Shown one piece after another: positions 28,214-36,656 of a DNA stretch of 64,000 nucleotides (position 1 is the stretch's first letter; each line of letters starts with the position of its first letter). The position numbers were made by a program, and so were the translations under genes. The DNA comes from Hyphomicrobiales bacterium (GTDB taxonomy: Bacteria > Pseudomonadota > Alphaproteobacteria > Rhizobiales > Rhizobiaceae). Location of the stretch: positions 62,001 to 126,000 of the forward strand of contig JAJFHV010000014.1 of assembly GCA_021775415.1 (NCBI GenBank), written 5' to 3'. Below the pieces are notes generated by a model. The model made no database searches. It saw only the letters and a list, made by a program, of their open reading frames with translations, and was not told the DNA's origin.

Positions 28214-28981
28214 ATGAACACCCAATCCAGCCAGTCCAGACCAAATGTAATCAAAACTGCCGGAATGCCATCCGGTCGGGAAATTGCGTTTCTTGTTGTT
28301 GGTTCGCTGGCCTCGATTTTTGCGGCCTATGCGTTGTTTTCCGCAAATCCTGAGCTGGATCTGCAGGTTAGTTATTATTTCCAGTTTGGCGAACAACGCT
28401 TCATTCTCGGCTCAGTCCCGGCAGTCAGCATTGCTAGGCGGGTAATGATGTACGGATTTGCCGTGTTTTATATTTGTGTAGTGGTCTTCGGTCTAATGGC
28501 ATGGCGCAACGCCAAGCCAGTTTTACACTTGCAATGGCACAAATGGATGTTTGCCGGTTTGTGTGGTCTTGCCGGGCCAACACTACTGGTCAATGTCATT
28601 TTAAAAGCGAACTGGGGCAGGGCGCGACCACTGCAAACATTGGAGCTTGGTGGTAATCTTGAGTTTACATCCTTCTGGGTCTGGACAGATCAATGCCCAG
28701 CCAATTGTTCATTCGTCAGTGGCGAAGTAGCGACCGCGGTGATGATACCGGTATCATTGGCGCTGGTAAGCGCTAAAATGCGACCAACGCTGTATTTGGC
28801 AGCTATCCTGGCTTGCGCATTTGATGGATATCTGAGAATTGCGCAAGGTGCGCATTATCTCTCTGATGCATTTATGACATTGCCATTGATGCTCATTACC
28901 GCTTGCGGGCTCTACTACTTCTTCTACCTTTGGCCCAATACCCCCGTGGCGAAGTTCTCCCCACCGGCAAAGTCGGACTAG
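28214..28981 (+). CDS. PAP2-family lipid phosphatase (LpxE-like)
   Basis: 255 residues, about six membrane helices. The three acid-phosphatase motifs are present: KANWGRARP, SFVSGEVA (a PSGH variant with Glu at the His position), and RIAQGAHYLSD. Substrates of such inner-membrane enzymes are lipid A or prenyl phosphates. Next to GT39, GT2 and LAB_N genes it suggests removal of a lipid A phosphate followed by sugar addition. The SGE in place of SGH removes the usual proton donor and is also seen in LpxE/LpxF-like members only rarely, so activity should be treated with care. Confidence 0.85.
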   Translation: MNTQSSQSRPNVIKTAGMPSGREIAFLVVGSLASIFAAYALFSANPELDLQVSYYFQFGEQRFILGSVPAVSIARRVMMYGFAVFYICVVVFGLMAWRNAKPVLHLQWHKWMFAGLCGLAGPTLLVNVILKANWGRARPLQTLELGGNLEFTSFWVWTDQCPANCSFVSGEVATAVMIPVSLALVSAKMRPTLYLAAILACAFDGYLRIAQGAHYLSDAFMTLPLMLITACGLYYFFYLWPNTPVAKFSPPAKSD

Positions 28982-29480
28982 CCGTACTCCGGTCAACATA
29001 AACAATCACTGTTAGATAAAAAGTGGCCTGCCTGTCTCCCACTAAAAGACAGGCAGGCCTTATGTCGCGAATGCAACTTCCATCGTTCTAGGAAGCCAAA
29101 TGGGGCAAGGTTTCCGTAGAACTCAAAGGTAGCGCAACTCGCGCCATTAGCCCGAGGGCTAACTTGAACACCCAATGAATTTCTTGAGTGTAAAGAGCGT
29201 GGAGTGCCCAACAAAAAGATTATGCGGCAAGATGGATATGCTGTCTCCCAAATAACGCGCTTGCCAAGGATAGCGCACCTAAAGTCAAATGAAAAGTGGC
29301 GATTATCTCAAGTCGCAACCCGGGGGGGACAGTCAACAATGAAATAATCGCCGGTCCCACCACTAAGTCGGCGGGACCATCTGAGGAGGTCAGAAAATTG
29401 ACCTCATAATACTGTGTATCGTCTGTTTGCACGGGTCCAAATGAGCAACGACGAGAACCAGAAGCGGAAAGATCATGCAT
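28982..29480. other. Gene-poor region with three strong inverted repeats
   Basis: No convincing gene is seen here. The short minus-strand reading frames (28993-29214 and 29220-29480) lack family features and good ribosome-binding sites. The stretch does hold three hairpins: 29025-29059 (13-bp stem), 29353-29378 (GGTCCCACC with GGCGGGACC, one G-T pair) and 29387-29406 (TGACCTC pairing GAGGTCA, 6-base loop). The region may be a structured RNA, a decayed mobile element, or the 3' untranslated part of a minus-strand transcript. Confidence 0.4.
29025..29059 (-). terminator. Strong hairpin with T-tract on minus strand
   Basis: GGCCTGCCTGTCT (29025-29037) pairs perfectly with AGACAGGCAGGCC (29047-29059) over 13 bp with a 9-base loop. 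Read on the minus strand it is followed by ACTTTTTATC, so it fits an intrinsic terminator for a minus-strand transcript. It may also act on the plus strand after the PAP2 gene, although no U-run follows there. Confidence 0.65.
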
Positions 29481-29831
29481 TTAAGTAAGACCCCCCCGGT
29501 TGGAGTTTGCGGTTTCTTGAACCAAATTTTCCACCGGGTGAATTGCGCCGCTAACACGTGAGCGCGTGTGAGCAACCTCGCATAAACCAAACCAGTAATC
29601 CCTTGATTTACCTGGTTGAATTTTATGCGGTACGTCAATTTCTCTACGTTTCATTGTATTATATTTAATAACAGAAACGGAAAAAACCTGATTATCTTGC
29701 GTATTTATCATTACACACCCAGCTCGGATAAGATTACGCCTTTTAAAGTATATAAATACAAAAACAACGGGTGTTGCAATAAGTTTATTTGATAGATTCA
29801 CGCAATTTTCAAGATATACTCGACTGAGCAT
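29481..29831 (-). CDS. Possible small degenerate PilZ-like protein
   Basis: A 116-codon frame that begins inside the end of the phosphotransacetylase gene (22-bp overlap). The middle (FKRRNLIRAGCVMINTQD, then CEVAHTRSRVSGAIHP) loosely resembles short alphaproteobacterial PilZ proteins, which start with Arg-Arg and end with a C-x-V-x-W-R strand, but the c-di-GMP motifs are incomplete. The DNA is more AT-rich than neighbouring genes. It could be a real divergent gene, a pseudogene or chance. Confidence 0.3.
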   Translation of the reverse strand: MLSRVYLENCVNLSNKLIATPVVFVFIYFKRRNLIRAGCVMINTQDNQVFSVSVIKYNTMKRREIDVPHKIQPGKSRDYWFGLCEVAHTRSRVSGAIHPVENLVQETANSNRGGLT

Positions 29832-30762
29832 TGCGCATTATGGAAGCAAGCGCCGCACTGGCAAGTCGTGCGGCAGGTGGATCGGCACGGCTTGTCAGTA
29901 ATACAGGTATCTTGCCGCCTAAAACAATGCCCGCCGCGCAGCCGCCGCGCAGATACACCAGCGCTTTGAACAAGGCATTCCCGGATACAATGTCGGGAAC
30001 AATTACCGCATCCGCTTTGCCGGCGACCGGATCGTCATCAAGACCTTTGGTTGCGGCAGATTCTGTCGACAAAATCAGATCAAGCGCCAGGGGGCCGCGT
30101 ACATCCGAAGTTGGTACGGCATCATTTGCCCAGTCTTCAAGTTCTTTTGCCTCAAGTGATGAAGGTACTGATGGAATTGCAGATTCCGTTGCCGACAGAA
30201 TGGCGATTTTGGGCCGTTTGATGCCTGTTGCACGAGCCAGGGCATCAACGGTTACAATTGCGCTTCTGCGGGTCTTGATGTCCGGTGAAACATTAACCGC
30301 TGCATCACTTACAATGATTGGATGACCGGTTTCCGGTTCGGTAATGTAAAATACGTGAACCAACCGGTTGGCAGTGCGGATTCCATGTGTTCGGTTTACC
30401 AGTGCCCCCATGAACGTATCGGTGTGAAGTTGGCCTTTCATGACAACGTCTACCTCACCATCCCGGCCAAGCGTTGCAGCCGTTATGGCGCAATCCTCCT
30501 CGCTACTAGCCTCAATGATTTCCAAACCGGATATGTCCCAGGAGAGTTTGTCAGCCTCCAGTTTAATTCCGTCTGGATCACCAACAAATACAGGCGTCAT
30601 GATGCCGGCATCACTTGCAAGTTTTGCAGCTTCCATAGGCAAAGGAAAACCGGCTCTCGCGATGGCAGTCCGGGATGGCGCGTGTTGTTTTGCAAGCTTT
30701 AGAAGTTGTTCAGGGCAAGCGACTTCTTTGTCGGTGAGGAAGGGGTTTTTCGTCATGGGCAT
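29809..30762 (-). CDS. pta: Phosphate acetyltransferase
   Basis: 317 residues of the PTA/PTB family, with family marks VVMKGQLHTDTFMGALV, FYITEPETGHPIIVSDAAVNVSPD and GKADAVIVPDIVSGNALFKAL. It converts acetyl phosphate and CoA to acetyl-CoA and phosphate. Xsc, encoded 3 kb away, releases acetyl phosphate, so this is the step that feeds taurine carbon to central metabolism. Its start is 1 bp from the TauE-like gene stop, so the two form an operon. The family also includes butyryl transferases; context favours acetyl. Confidence 0.88.
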   Translation of the reverse strand: MPMTKNPFLTDKEVACPEQLLKLAKQHAPSRTAIARAGFPLPMEAAKLASDAGIMTPVFVGDPDGIKLEADKLSWDISGLEIIEASSEEDCAITAATLGRDGEVDVVMKGQLHTDTFMGALVNRTHGIRTANRLVHVFYITEPETGHPIIVSDAAVNVSPDIKTRRSAIVTVDALARATGIKRPKIAILSATESAIPSVPSSLEAKELEDWANDAVPTSDVRGPLALDLILSTESAATKGLDDDPVAGKADAVIVPDIVSGNALFKALVYLRGGCAAGIVLGGKIPVLLTSRADPPAARLASAALASIMRNAQSSIS

Positions 30763-30763
30763 T

Positions 30764-31528
30764 TCATCCTAGTGATAATCGCAGCAATCCGATACAGGCA
30801 AGCAGTATGAGCAAACTCAAGCAGAACTGCCTATAGAATTTTTCCAACGATGGACGAAAAATCCAACAGCCGAGAAGTACGCCAATAATGAGCGGTGGTG
30901 TTAGTATAGCACCACGGATGAGTGCGATTTGATTCATGACGCCGTACATCAGCAAGTAGACTATTGATGTGAACATGGTCAAAAGCAGATACATGACCAG
31001 TGAAGCGCGGATGGTCCTCGCCGGGGCTTCGCTGGCCAGTACGTATAGGGCGACCACCATGCCACCAACTGAGGCGAGACCGGTAACAATACCTGAGACC
31101 ACCCCTGAGCCATAGAGACCTGATCTTGTTGCAAGGAATGTTGGCCTGAATTTCATCAATTGGGCGACAGCCAATGCCAAGACGACTAGCAAGGCGATCA
31201 ATTTGGTGGTTTCAACTGGAAAAGTAACCGTGAAATGTAATCCAATTGGAACCCCGATTATTGAGCCAATGGTCAATCCCCATACGATTGTCATATCTGC
31301 GTCGCGCAAGCCCCCTCGAAACATCAAAATGCTGGCGACGCCCTCAAGAATATAACAAATCGGGATAAGATCCACCGGTGGCAAGATGATCACAATGCTC
31401 GCCATGACCAGAGCTGACAGGGCAAACCCTGAAAACCCTCTTACAAGCCCGGCCAGGAACACAGCCGTCAAACAGATCAACAGTTCCGATGTCTCCAATT
31501 GCGCAAAATCTGCAAGTTGATCCAGCAT
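30764..31528 (-). CDS. TauE/SafE-family anion exporter (sulfite or sulfoacetate export)
   Basis: 254 residues with 7-8 membrane helices. The TauE/SafE repeats are visible: FLAGLVRGFSGFALSALVMA in the first half and GSGVVSGIVTGLASVGGMVVALYVLA in the second. The family exports sulfite and other small sulfur anions. It is in one operon with pta and near xsc, so export of excess sulfite is likely. It carries no sign of the 22-bp repeat box directly upstream. Confidence 0.85.
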   Translation of the reverse strand: MLDQLADFAQLETSELLICLTAVFLAGLVRGFSGFALSALVMASIVIILPPVDLIPICYILEGVASILMFRGGLRDADMTIVWGLTIGSIIGVPIGLHFTVTFPVETTKLIALLVVLALAVAQLMKFRPTFLATRSGLYGSGVVSGIVTGLASVGGMVVALYVLASEAPARTIRASLVMYLLLTMFTSIVYLLMYGVMNQIALIRGAILTPPLIIGVLLGCWIFRPSLEKFYRQFCLSLLILLACIGLLRLSLG

Positions 31529-31673
31529 GGCAATCTCTTCAGTGTTCTCGGGTTCTGGCAGGCGGCCAATCCGCCTAAGTCATTTGAGGATAGTTCGAAT
31601 GAAGAAGATTGTAGTGGACCAGATTGATCATTTTATAAAGCCAAATTCTACTAAGACTGTTGGCCGCAAGTAG

Positions 31674-31928
31674 TTAGAGGTAGGGATGTGTAAATTTTTG
31701 CCTCAAATTGTGATCTTCTGACCGGCTGGTTTTGATCCCTTCTATCCCAATATCCCGCAACAGGTGATCGTCTAAATCACAAAGCGCTCTGCGATCGAAA
31801 AGACCATGGCAGTAGTTTTTCCAGGCCTTTTTAATTTCAGCAATAGTCAGTTTAATTGTTGGCCTAAGATCTGAAACTCGCGAGATGGCTGTGGACCATC
31901 GACTTTGGTCTACACATTGAGTTTGCAT
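31674..31928 (-). CDS. DUF1127 domain small protein
   Basis: 84 residues from ATG 31928 (MQTQCVDQSRW), behind AGGAG at 8 bp. The DUF1127 signature is DRRALCDLDDHLLRDIGIEG at the C-terminal part. These Arg-rich small proteins are common in Alphaproteobacteria and some affect RNA turnover and stress or phosphate responses. The role here is unknown. It is divergent from the LysR gene across 113 bp. Confidence 0.85.
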   Translation of the reverse strand: MQTQCVDQSRWSTAISRVSDLRPTIKLTIAEIKKAWKNYCHGLFDRRALCDLDDHLLRDIGIEGIKTSRSEDHNLRQKFTHPYL

Positions 31929-32041
31929 GGGATGTCTCCTGGAAAAGTTGGATTTACAGTTTGCCAACTATCCGAGCAGGGAGGATGGAATTCAAACATC
32001 ATTGCTTGACTTTACGTGTGCGAAAAATGCACACATAATGT

Positions 32042-32929
32042 ATGCCCAGACGCCTTCCACCATTGAATGCTTTGCGTGCCTTTGAGGCTGCTGGCCGCCA
32101 TGGCAGCTTTAGCGAGGCGGGGCTTGAGTTGAATGTGAGTCACTCTTCAATTAGTCGGCATGTGCGGGGGTTGGAAAGGCGCCTTGGGGTCCAGCTTTTC
32201 AAGAATATGCCGCGTGGCGTGAAAATCACCGAGGCAGGGTGTAGGTATCTTGAAACAACCAGCGCTGCATTTGACGAAATCGCGGAGGCAACCGAGATTT
32301 TGTCTGGTCATACAGAAGACAGTATTAGTATCAGCAGTGAGCCAACATTCACGCTTAAGTGGTTGATGCCGGCACTCGGTAAATTTCACGCACTGCATCC
32401 AGGGGTTGATATAGATATCGACGCTGGCTTTGAATTGGCTGATCTGCATCGGCACGAGTGTGATCTGGCGATACGGTTCTGCAGTCAGGATGTTGTGGGT
32501 CTGGAATCTGATTTGATCAGCAAGTCACCGGTCTTCCCGGTGGGTGCGCCGGATCTGATGGGAAAAAAGCTTCGAAACTTCGATGCGAAAGAGTTGCTGA
32601 AATTCAGGCTTTTGGTTGAAAACCACGGCGAGCTTTGGCGCCAATGGTTTGAAATGGCCGGTATGCCTGATGTGAAATTACCCAACAAGCCAAGCAAACT
32701 CAAAACCATGTTAGCAATTGAAGCAGCCATTGCCGGACAGGGCATTGCTCTCGTATCAATGGAACTGGTTGCCAACGATATCAAAGCCGGCAAATTGGTT
32801 TGCTTTTCAGACATCGGTCTTGATTATGGGGCTTACAAACTCGTTTACCAAAAGGCCACAATGCGCCGGCGTTCTGTGCAGATATTCAGGGACTGGCTGC
32901 TGAACGAAAGTGCCGGGTTGCGCCTTTAA
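32042..32929 (+). CDS. LysR-family transcriptional regulator (GcvA type)
   Basis: 295 residues. N-terminal winged HTH LPPLNALRAFEAAGRHGSFSEAGLELNVSHSSISRHVRGLERRLG region (residues ~6-50), then a periplasmic-binding-like effector domain with SSEPTFTLKWLMPALGKFHALHP, typical of the GcvA subgroup. It is convergent to xsc with a shared terminator and divergent from DUF1127. The effector is unknown. A role in sulfonate or amine sensing is possible from position only. Confidence 0.93.
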   Translation: MPRRLPPLNALRAFEAAGRHGSFSEAGLELNVSHSSISRHVRGLERRLGVQLFKNMPRGVKITEAGCRYLETTSAAFDEIAEATEILSGHTEDSISISSEPTFTLKWLMPALGKFHALHPGVDIDIDAGFELADLHRHECDLAIRFCSQDVVGLESDLISKSPVFPVGAPDLMGKKLRNFDAKELLKFRLLVENHGELWRQWFEMAGMPDVKLPNKPSKLKTMLAIEAAIAGQGIALVSMELVANDIKAGKLVCFSDIGLDYGAYKLVYQKATMRRRSVQIFRDWLLNESAGLRL

Positions 32930-32936
32930 CCTAAAG

Positions 32937-32967
32937 AAAAAAAGGGCAGCCCCGAGGCCACCCTTTT
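32937..32967. terminator. Bidirectional intrinsic terminator between lysR and xsc
   Basis: AAAAAGGG-type arm at 32937-32946 pairs with CCCTTTT at 32961-32967 around a GC-rich loop with GCC/GGC pairing. Followed by AAAT on the plus strand and by T-rich sequence on the minus strand, it can end both convergent transcripts. Confidence 0.75.
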
Positions 32968-32989
32968 AAATCCAGTAGTTTGCAAGAGA

Positions 32990-34768
32990 CTATGCGCCGG
33001 CTTGTGGCCGCATGTCCTTTGGATCGATGCCAGCAACTTGAACTGGTTTTTTCATCGCATCACGGCGGAATGGTTCACCCAGCTCTTGGTTCAGAACCAC
33101 TTCGATGAAAGTGGTTTCATTGCGTTTCATCTGACCTTCTACCGCATCAGCCAGCGCTTGCGTCAGATCATCCATGGTGGTTACCTGGACGCCCTTGAGG
33201 CCACAGCCTTCTGCAATTTTCGCGTACTCAACACCGAGGTTGAGTTCTGTCCCGACAAAGTTGTCATCATACCAAAGCGTTGTGTTGCGTTTTTCCGCAC
33301 CCCATTGGTAGTTGCGGAAAATGATCATGGTGATGGGTGGCCAGTCGTTGCGGCCACAGGCGGTCATTTCGTTCATGGAAATACCGAAAGCGCCATCACC
33401 GGCAAAGCCGACAACCGGTACATCAGGACAGGCAATTTTTGCACCCAGAATAGATGGAAAGCCATAACCGCAGGGGCCGAACAATCCAGGGGCCAGATAT
33501 TTGCGGCCCTCTTCAAAGCTTGGATAGGCATTCCCGATCGCGCAATTGTTGCCAATGTCTGACGAAATGATTGCATCTTTTGGCAGTGACGACTGAATCG
33601 CCCGCCATGCCATACGCGGTGACATGTGCTCAGGCTCGCGATTGCGGGAGCGCTCGTTCCAGTTCGTGCCTGGATCGTCGTCCTCATGGTCCATCGAAGA
33701 AAGTGTTTGCAACCATGAGGATTTTGTCTGGTGGATTAGTGCTTCGCGTTCTTTGCGGTCAACATCTCCTGCGGACGCATCCAGTTTTGCAAGGATTTGT
33801 TCTGCAACGGATTTTGCATCGCCCTGAATGCCAACGGATACTTTTTTCGTAAGACCAATCCGGTCTGAATTGATATCAACCTGAATGATCTTCGCATCCT
33901 TTGGCCAGTAATCAATGCCATAACCTGGCAAGGTGGAAAACGGATTGAGCCGTGTACCCAATGCCAAAACAACGTCAGCCTTGGAAATCATCTCCATGCC
34001 GGCTTTTGATCCATTGTAGCCCAATGGTCCCACATGGAGTGGATGGCTGCCGGGAAATGCATCATTGTGCTGGTATCCACAACACACCGGTGCACTCAAT
34101 TTTTCAGCCAACGCTTTTGATGCTTCAATTGCACCGCCAATTACAACACCAGCGCCGTTCAAGAGGACCGGGAATTTCGCTTCGGACAACAGTCTCGCTG
34201 CTTCGTCGATAGCCTGTTCGCCGCCCTGAGGCAGTTCCAGACGGACAATCTGTGGTAATTCAATGTCAACAATTTGGGTCCAGTAGTCGCGAGGAATATT
34301 GATCTGTGCAGGTGCACTACCACGCCATGCTTTTTCAATTACCCGATTGAGGACTTCTGCCATGCGGGAGGGATCGCGTACTTCCTCCTGATAGCAAACC
34401 ATGTCCTCGAACAGTTTCATTTGTTCAATTTCCTGAAATCCACCCTGGCCAATTGTTTTGTTGGCAGCTTGGGGTGTTACCAGCAAAAGCGGAGTGTGGT
34501 TCCAGTAGGCAGTTTTAACCGGCGTTACGAAGTTGGTAATACCAGGCCCGTTTTGGGCAATCATCATCGACATTTTGCCGGAGGCACGTGTGAACCCGTC
34601 GGCAGTCATGCCGGCATTGCACTCATGCGCGCAATCCCAGAACTTGATTCCCGCCTTTGGAAACAGGTCGGAAATCGGCATCATGGCCGAGCCAATGATA
34701 CCAAACGCATGCTCAATGCCATGCATTTGCAGGACTTTTACAAAAGCTTCTTCTGTATTCATTTTCAT
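32990..34768 (-). CDS. xsc: Sulfoacetaldehyde acetyltransferase
   Basis: Xsc is a thiamine-diphosphate enzyme that splits sulfoacetaldehyde with phosphate to sulfite and acetyl phosphate. The 592-residue protein starts MKMNTEEAFVKVLQMHGIEH and has GIIGSAMMPISDLFPKAG followed by FWDCAHECNAGMTADGFTR, which is the Xsc-specific form of the catalytic glutamate region; acetolactate synthases differ there. The thiamine/Mg motif VVGFAGDGAFGISMNEMTACGR lies at ~450-470. Length is the family norm. Upstream lies a 22-bp direct-repeat box shared with soeA, aprM and sat. Confidence 0.97.
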   Translation of the reverse strand: MKMNTEEAFVKVLQMHGIEHAFGIIGSAMMPISDLFPKAGIKFWDCAHECNAGMTADGFTRASGKMSMMIAQNGPGITNFVTPVKTAYWNHTPLLLVTPQAANKTIGQGGFQEIEQMKLFEDMVCYQEEVRDPSRMAEVLNRVIEKAWRGSAPAQINIPRDYWTQIVDIELPQIVRLELPQGGEQAIDEAARLLSEAKFPVLLNGAGVVIGGAIEASKALAEKLSAPVCCGYQHNDAFPGSHPLHVGPLGYNGSKAGMEMISKADVVLALGTRLNPFSTLPGYGIDYWPKDAKIIQVDINSDRIGLTKKVSVGIQGDAKSVAEQILAKLDASAGDVDRKEREALIHQTKSSWLQTLSSMDHEDDDPGTNWNERSRNREPEHMSPRMAWRAIQSSLPKDAIISSDIGNNCAIGNAYPSFEEGRKYLAPGLFGPCGYGFPSILGAKIACPDVPVVGFAGDGAFGISMNEMTACGRNDWPPITMIIFRNYQWGAEKRNTTLWYDDNFVGTELNLGVEYAKIAEGCGLKGVQVTTMDDLTQALADAVEGQMKRNETTFIEVVLNQELGEPFRRDAMKKPVQVAGIDPKDMRPQAGA

Positions 34769-34868
34769 CGCGCATCATCCTTCAAAATCAAAAGTCAAAT
34801 TTGGATAGCGAAGTATGGACTACTCACGCTAGTTTCTAATCTATAAGCGATCTTGGTAATCGGTGTCA

Positions 34869-34899
34869 TAGGGCCAATTTGACCCAACGGTGGTGCCAA
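34869..34899 (-). promoter_or_regulatory. TauR-type direct-repeat box upstream of xsc
   Basis: On the minus strand two half-sites, TTGGCACCA (34899-34891) and TTGGCCCTA (34877-34869), lie exactly 22 bp apart, in the same orientation as xsc and about 100 bp before its start. The same arrangement occurs at four other sulfur promoters in this window. Confidence 0.75.
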
Positions 34900-34902
34900 T
34901 AA

Positions 34903-36372
34903 TTAATTGCGCGCGAGTTCCGCCATCGCAGTAGAGATAATACGAACACCTTCTGCAATTTTTTCCTCGCTAATCGATGAGTATGCAATTCGGAAAAAAT
35001 TGGTTGGTGCATCTTTTGAGCCAAAGAACGGTGTCCCCGGTTCGATTACGACGCTTTTCTCAATCAGCAGATCAGCGAGTTGATCTGAATCGAGCCCTTG
35101 CGGTCCCTCAATCCAGAAGCTGGTGCCACCAAAATGCGCTGCAGTAGAATTGCCCAGGCCGTACTCTTGCAACGCACTTGCCATAATTTTTCGACGCGCT
35201 GCAAAAGCCTTTCTGAGCTTACGCATTTGTGAGCTGTAATGGCCGAGTGCCATGAAATAGGCGGCAGTACGCTGGCTGTGCCCCGGAGGATGGCGAAACA
35301 TCAAGTGGCGAAGACTGCGGGCCTCGGCGATAAATTGACGTGGTGCGCCCAGATACCCCAGGCGCAGACCCGGGAACAACGATTTGGAAAAACTTCCGAC
35401 ATAAATCACGCGTCCCTTTTCATCCAGCGTTTTGAGTGCGGGAAGTGGAGACGCCAGAAAATTCATCTCAAATTCGTAGTCGTCCTCAATAATAATGAAG
35501 TCATGCTTGTCGGCCAGTTCCAACAATTGCTTGCGACGTTCAACCGGCATGGTTGCGGTGGTCGGGCATTGATGGCTTGGCGTGATGAACAGAAAATCGC
35601 ATTTGCTGAGCACTTCCTCATCAGGAACCAATCCATGTTCATCGACGGGCAATTGCCGGATCTTGCTGGTGCGCTGCGCCAATATATTACGCAAATCCGG
35701 ATAACAGGGTTCCTCCAGGACCACGGTTGTTTCGGATGACACCAGTAGTTCCGCGATGAGGTAGAGTGCATTTTGCGCACCGAGCGTCACCAGCACATTA
35801 TCCGGTTCCATGTAAATTCCACGCTGGGGTAAACTGTGGCTGGCAATATAATCCAACAGAATAGGGTCATCATGGTAACTGTAGTCACCTGCAAGTGCGC
35901 CGAAGTCTCGGGCTCCCAGTGCCTGTCTCGCGCAGTCACGCCACTCGGAGTGACTGAACAGGTTGAAATCCGCTTGACCGTAGGAGAAAGGGTAGTCATA
36001 CTCGCGCCAATTCAATGGCTTACGGACAAATTTTAAATCTTTACCTGAATACAATAAACGACCTTGCCAGTCGATTCTCTGGCTCTCTGCTGCTTCATTG
36101 GAAAGCCGTGGTGGATAAGCGGGAGCATCCTCATTGACCACGTAACCGGATCTTGGACGAGGTATCAGATAGCCATCATCGGCCAGCGCCTGATAAGCGA
36201 GCGTAACGGTATTACGCGCAACGTTTAAGTGCTTTGACAGGTTTCTGCTTGAAGGCAGCCGCTCACCGGGCTGTAGAGCTCTGCTCAGTATCGCATTGAC
36301 CACTTTCTCTCGCAGTTGTGACTGCAAGCTGGCTGGAAGCGTGGGGTCGAGCTGGAATAAAATTGCTTTCAT
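34903..36372 (-). CDS. tauR: MocR-family regulator (TauR-like), HTH plus aminotransferase domain
   Basis: 489 residues. The N-terminal GntR-type winged helix (residues ~10-75; SRNLSKHLNVARNTVTLAYQAL) is joined to a fold-type I aminotransferase-like domain whose PLP lysine is in YVGSFSKSLFPGLRLGYLG. TauR proteins of this class activate taurine genes using PLP and taurine. I use ATG 36372 (MKAILFQLDPTLP) because the upstream ATG at 36393 falls inside a regulatory half-site. It is next to xsc and divergent from ureohydrolase/tauABC, the expected place for TauR. Confidence 0.88.
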   Translation of the reverse strand: MKAILFQLDPTLPASLQSQLREKVVNAILSRALQPGERLPSSRNLSKHLNVARNTVTLAYQALADDGYLIPRPRSGYVVNEDAPAYPPRLSNEAAESQRIDWQGRLLYSGKDLKFVRKPLNWREYDYPFSYGQADFNLFSHSEWRDCARQALGARDFGALAGDYSYHDDPILLDYIASHSLPQRGIYMEPDNVLVTLGAQNALYLIAELLVSSETTVVLEEPCYPDLRNILAQRTSKIRQLPVDEHGLVPDEEVLSKCDFLFITPSHQCPTTATMPVERRKQLLELADKHDFIIIEDDYEFEMNFLASPLPALKTLDEKGRVIYVGSFSKSLFPGLRLGYLGAPRQFIAEARSLRHLMFRHPPGHSQRTAAYFMALGHYSSQMRKLRKAFAARRKIMASALQEYGLGNSTAAHFGGTSFWIEGPQGLDSDQLADLLIEKSVVIEPGTPFFGSKDAPTNFFRIAYSSISEEKIAEGVRIISTAMAELARN

Positions 36373-36383
36373 AAACTGAGACT

Positions 36384-36414
36384 CTGGCACCATACATAGT
36401 GTAATTTGGTTCTA
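36384..36414 (+). promoter_or_regulatory. TauR-type direct-repeat box between tauR and ureohydrolase-tauABC
   Basis: Half-sites CTGGCACCA (36384-36392) and TTGGTTCTA (36406-36414), 22 bp apart, plus-strand orientation. The first lies 12 bp before the likely tauR ATG, so binding could repress tauR itself, while the second faces the ureohydrolase-tauABC genes 243 bp downstream. Confidence 0.7.
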
Positions 36415-36656
36415 TATGCTCATCAACATCGGATTTAGCTTTTTGACAAGTGGTTTTCCCGGTACTGGGTTAAAGCCGATGAAATAGAGGGTAGTTGGTG
36501 GCGTCAGAACACATGATGCATGCCAACAAAATCACGGATGGCAATTGAAGTCGGTTTACAGCAGTTAACCGAGCTTCGTAATTACGCATTGACTTCACTG
36601 ATGGGTGCTGTTTGCGTGCGCAGCGTAGAAATTACGTTGCCAACTTGGGAGGATAA

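Noticed and set aside
28993-29480. Group II intron or IS remnant
   Set aside because: Hairpins suggested it, but no domain V-like sequence, reverse transcriptase or transposase fragment and no terminal repeats could be seen.
32990-34768. Acetolactate synthase large subunit
   Set aside because: Same TPP superfamily, but the catalytic region (CAHECNAGMTADGF) and length fit Xsc, and no small subunit gene is present.
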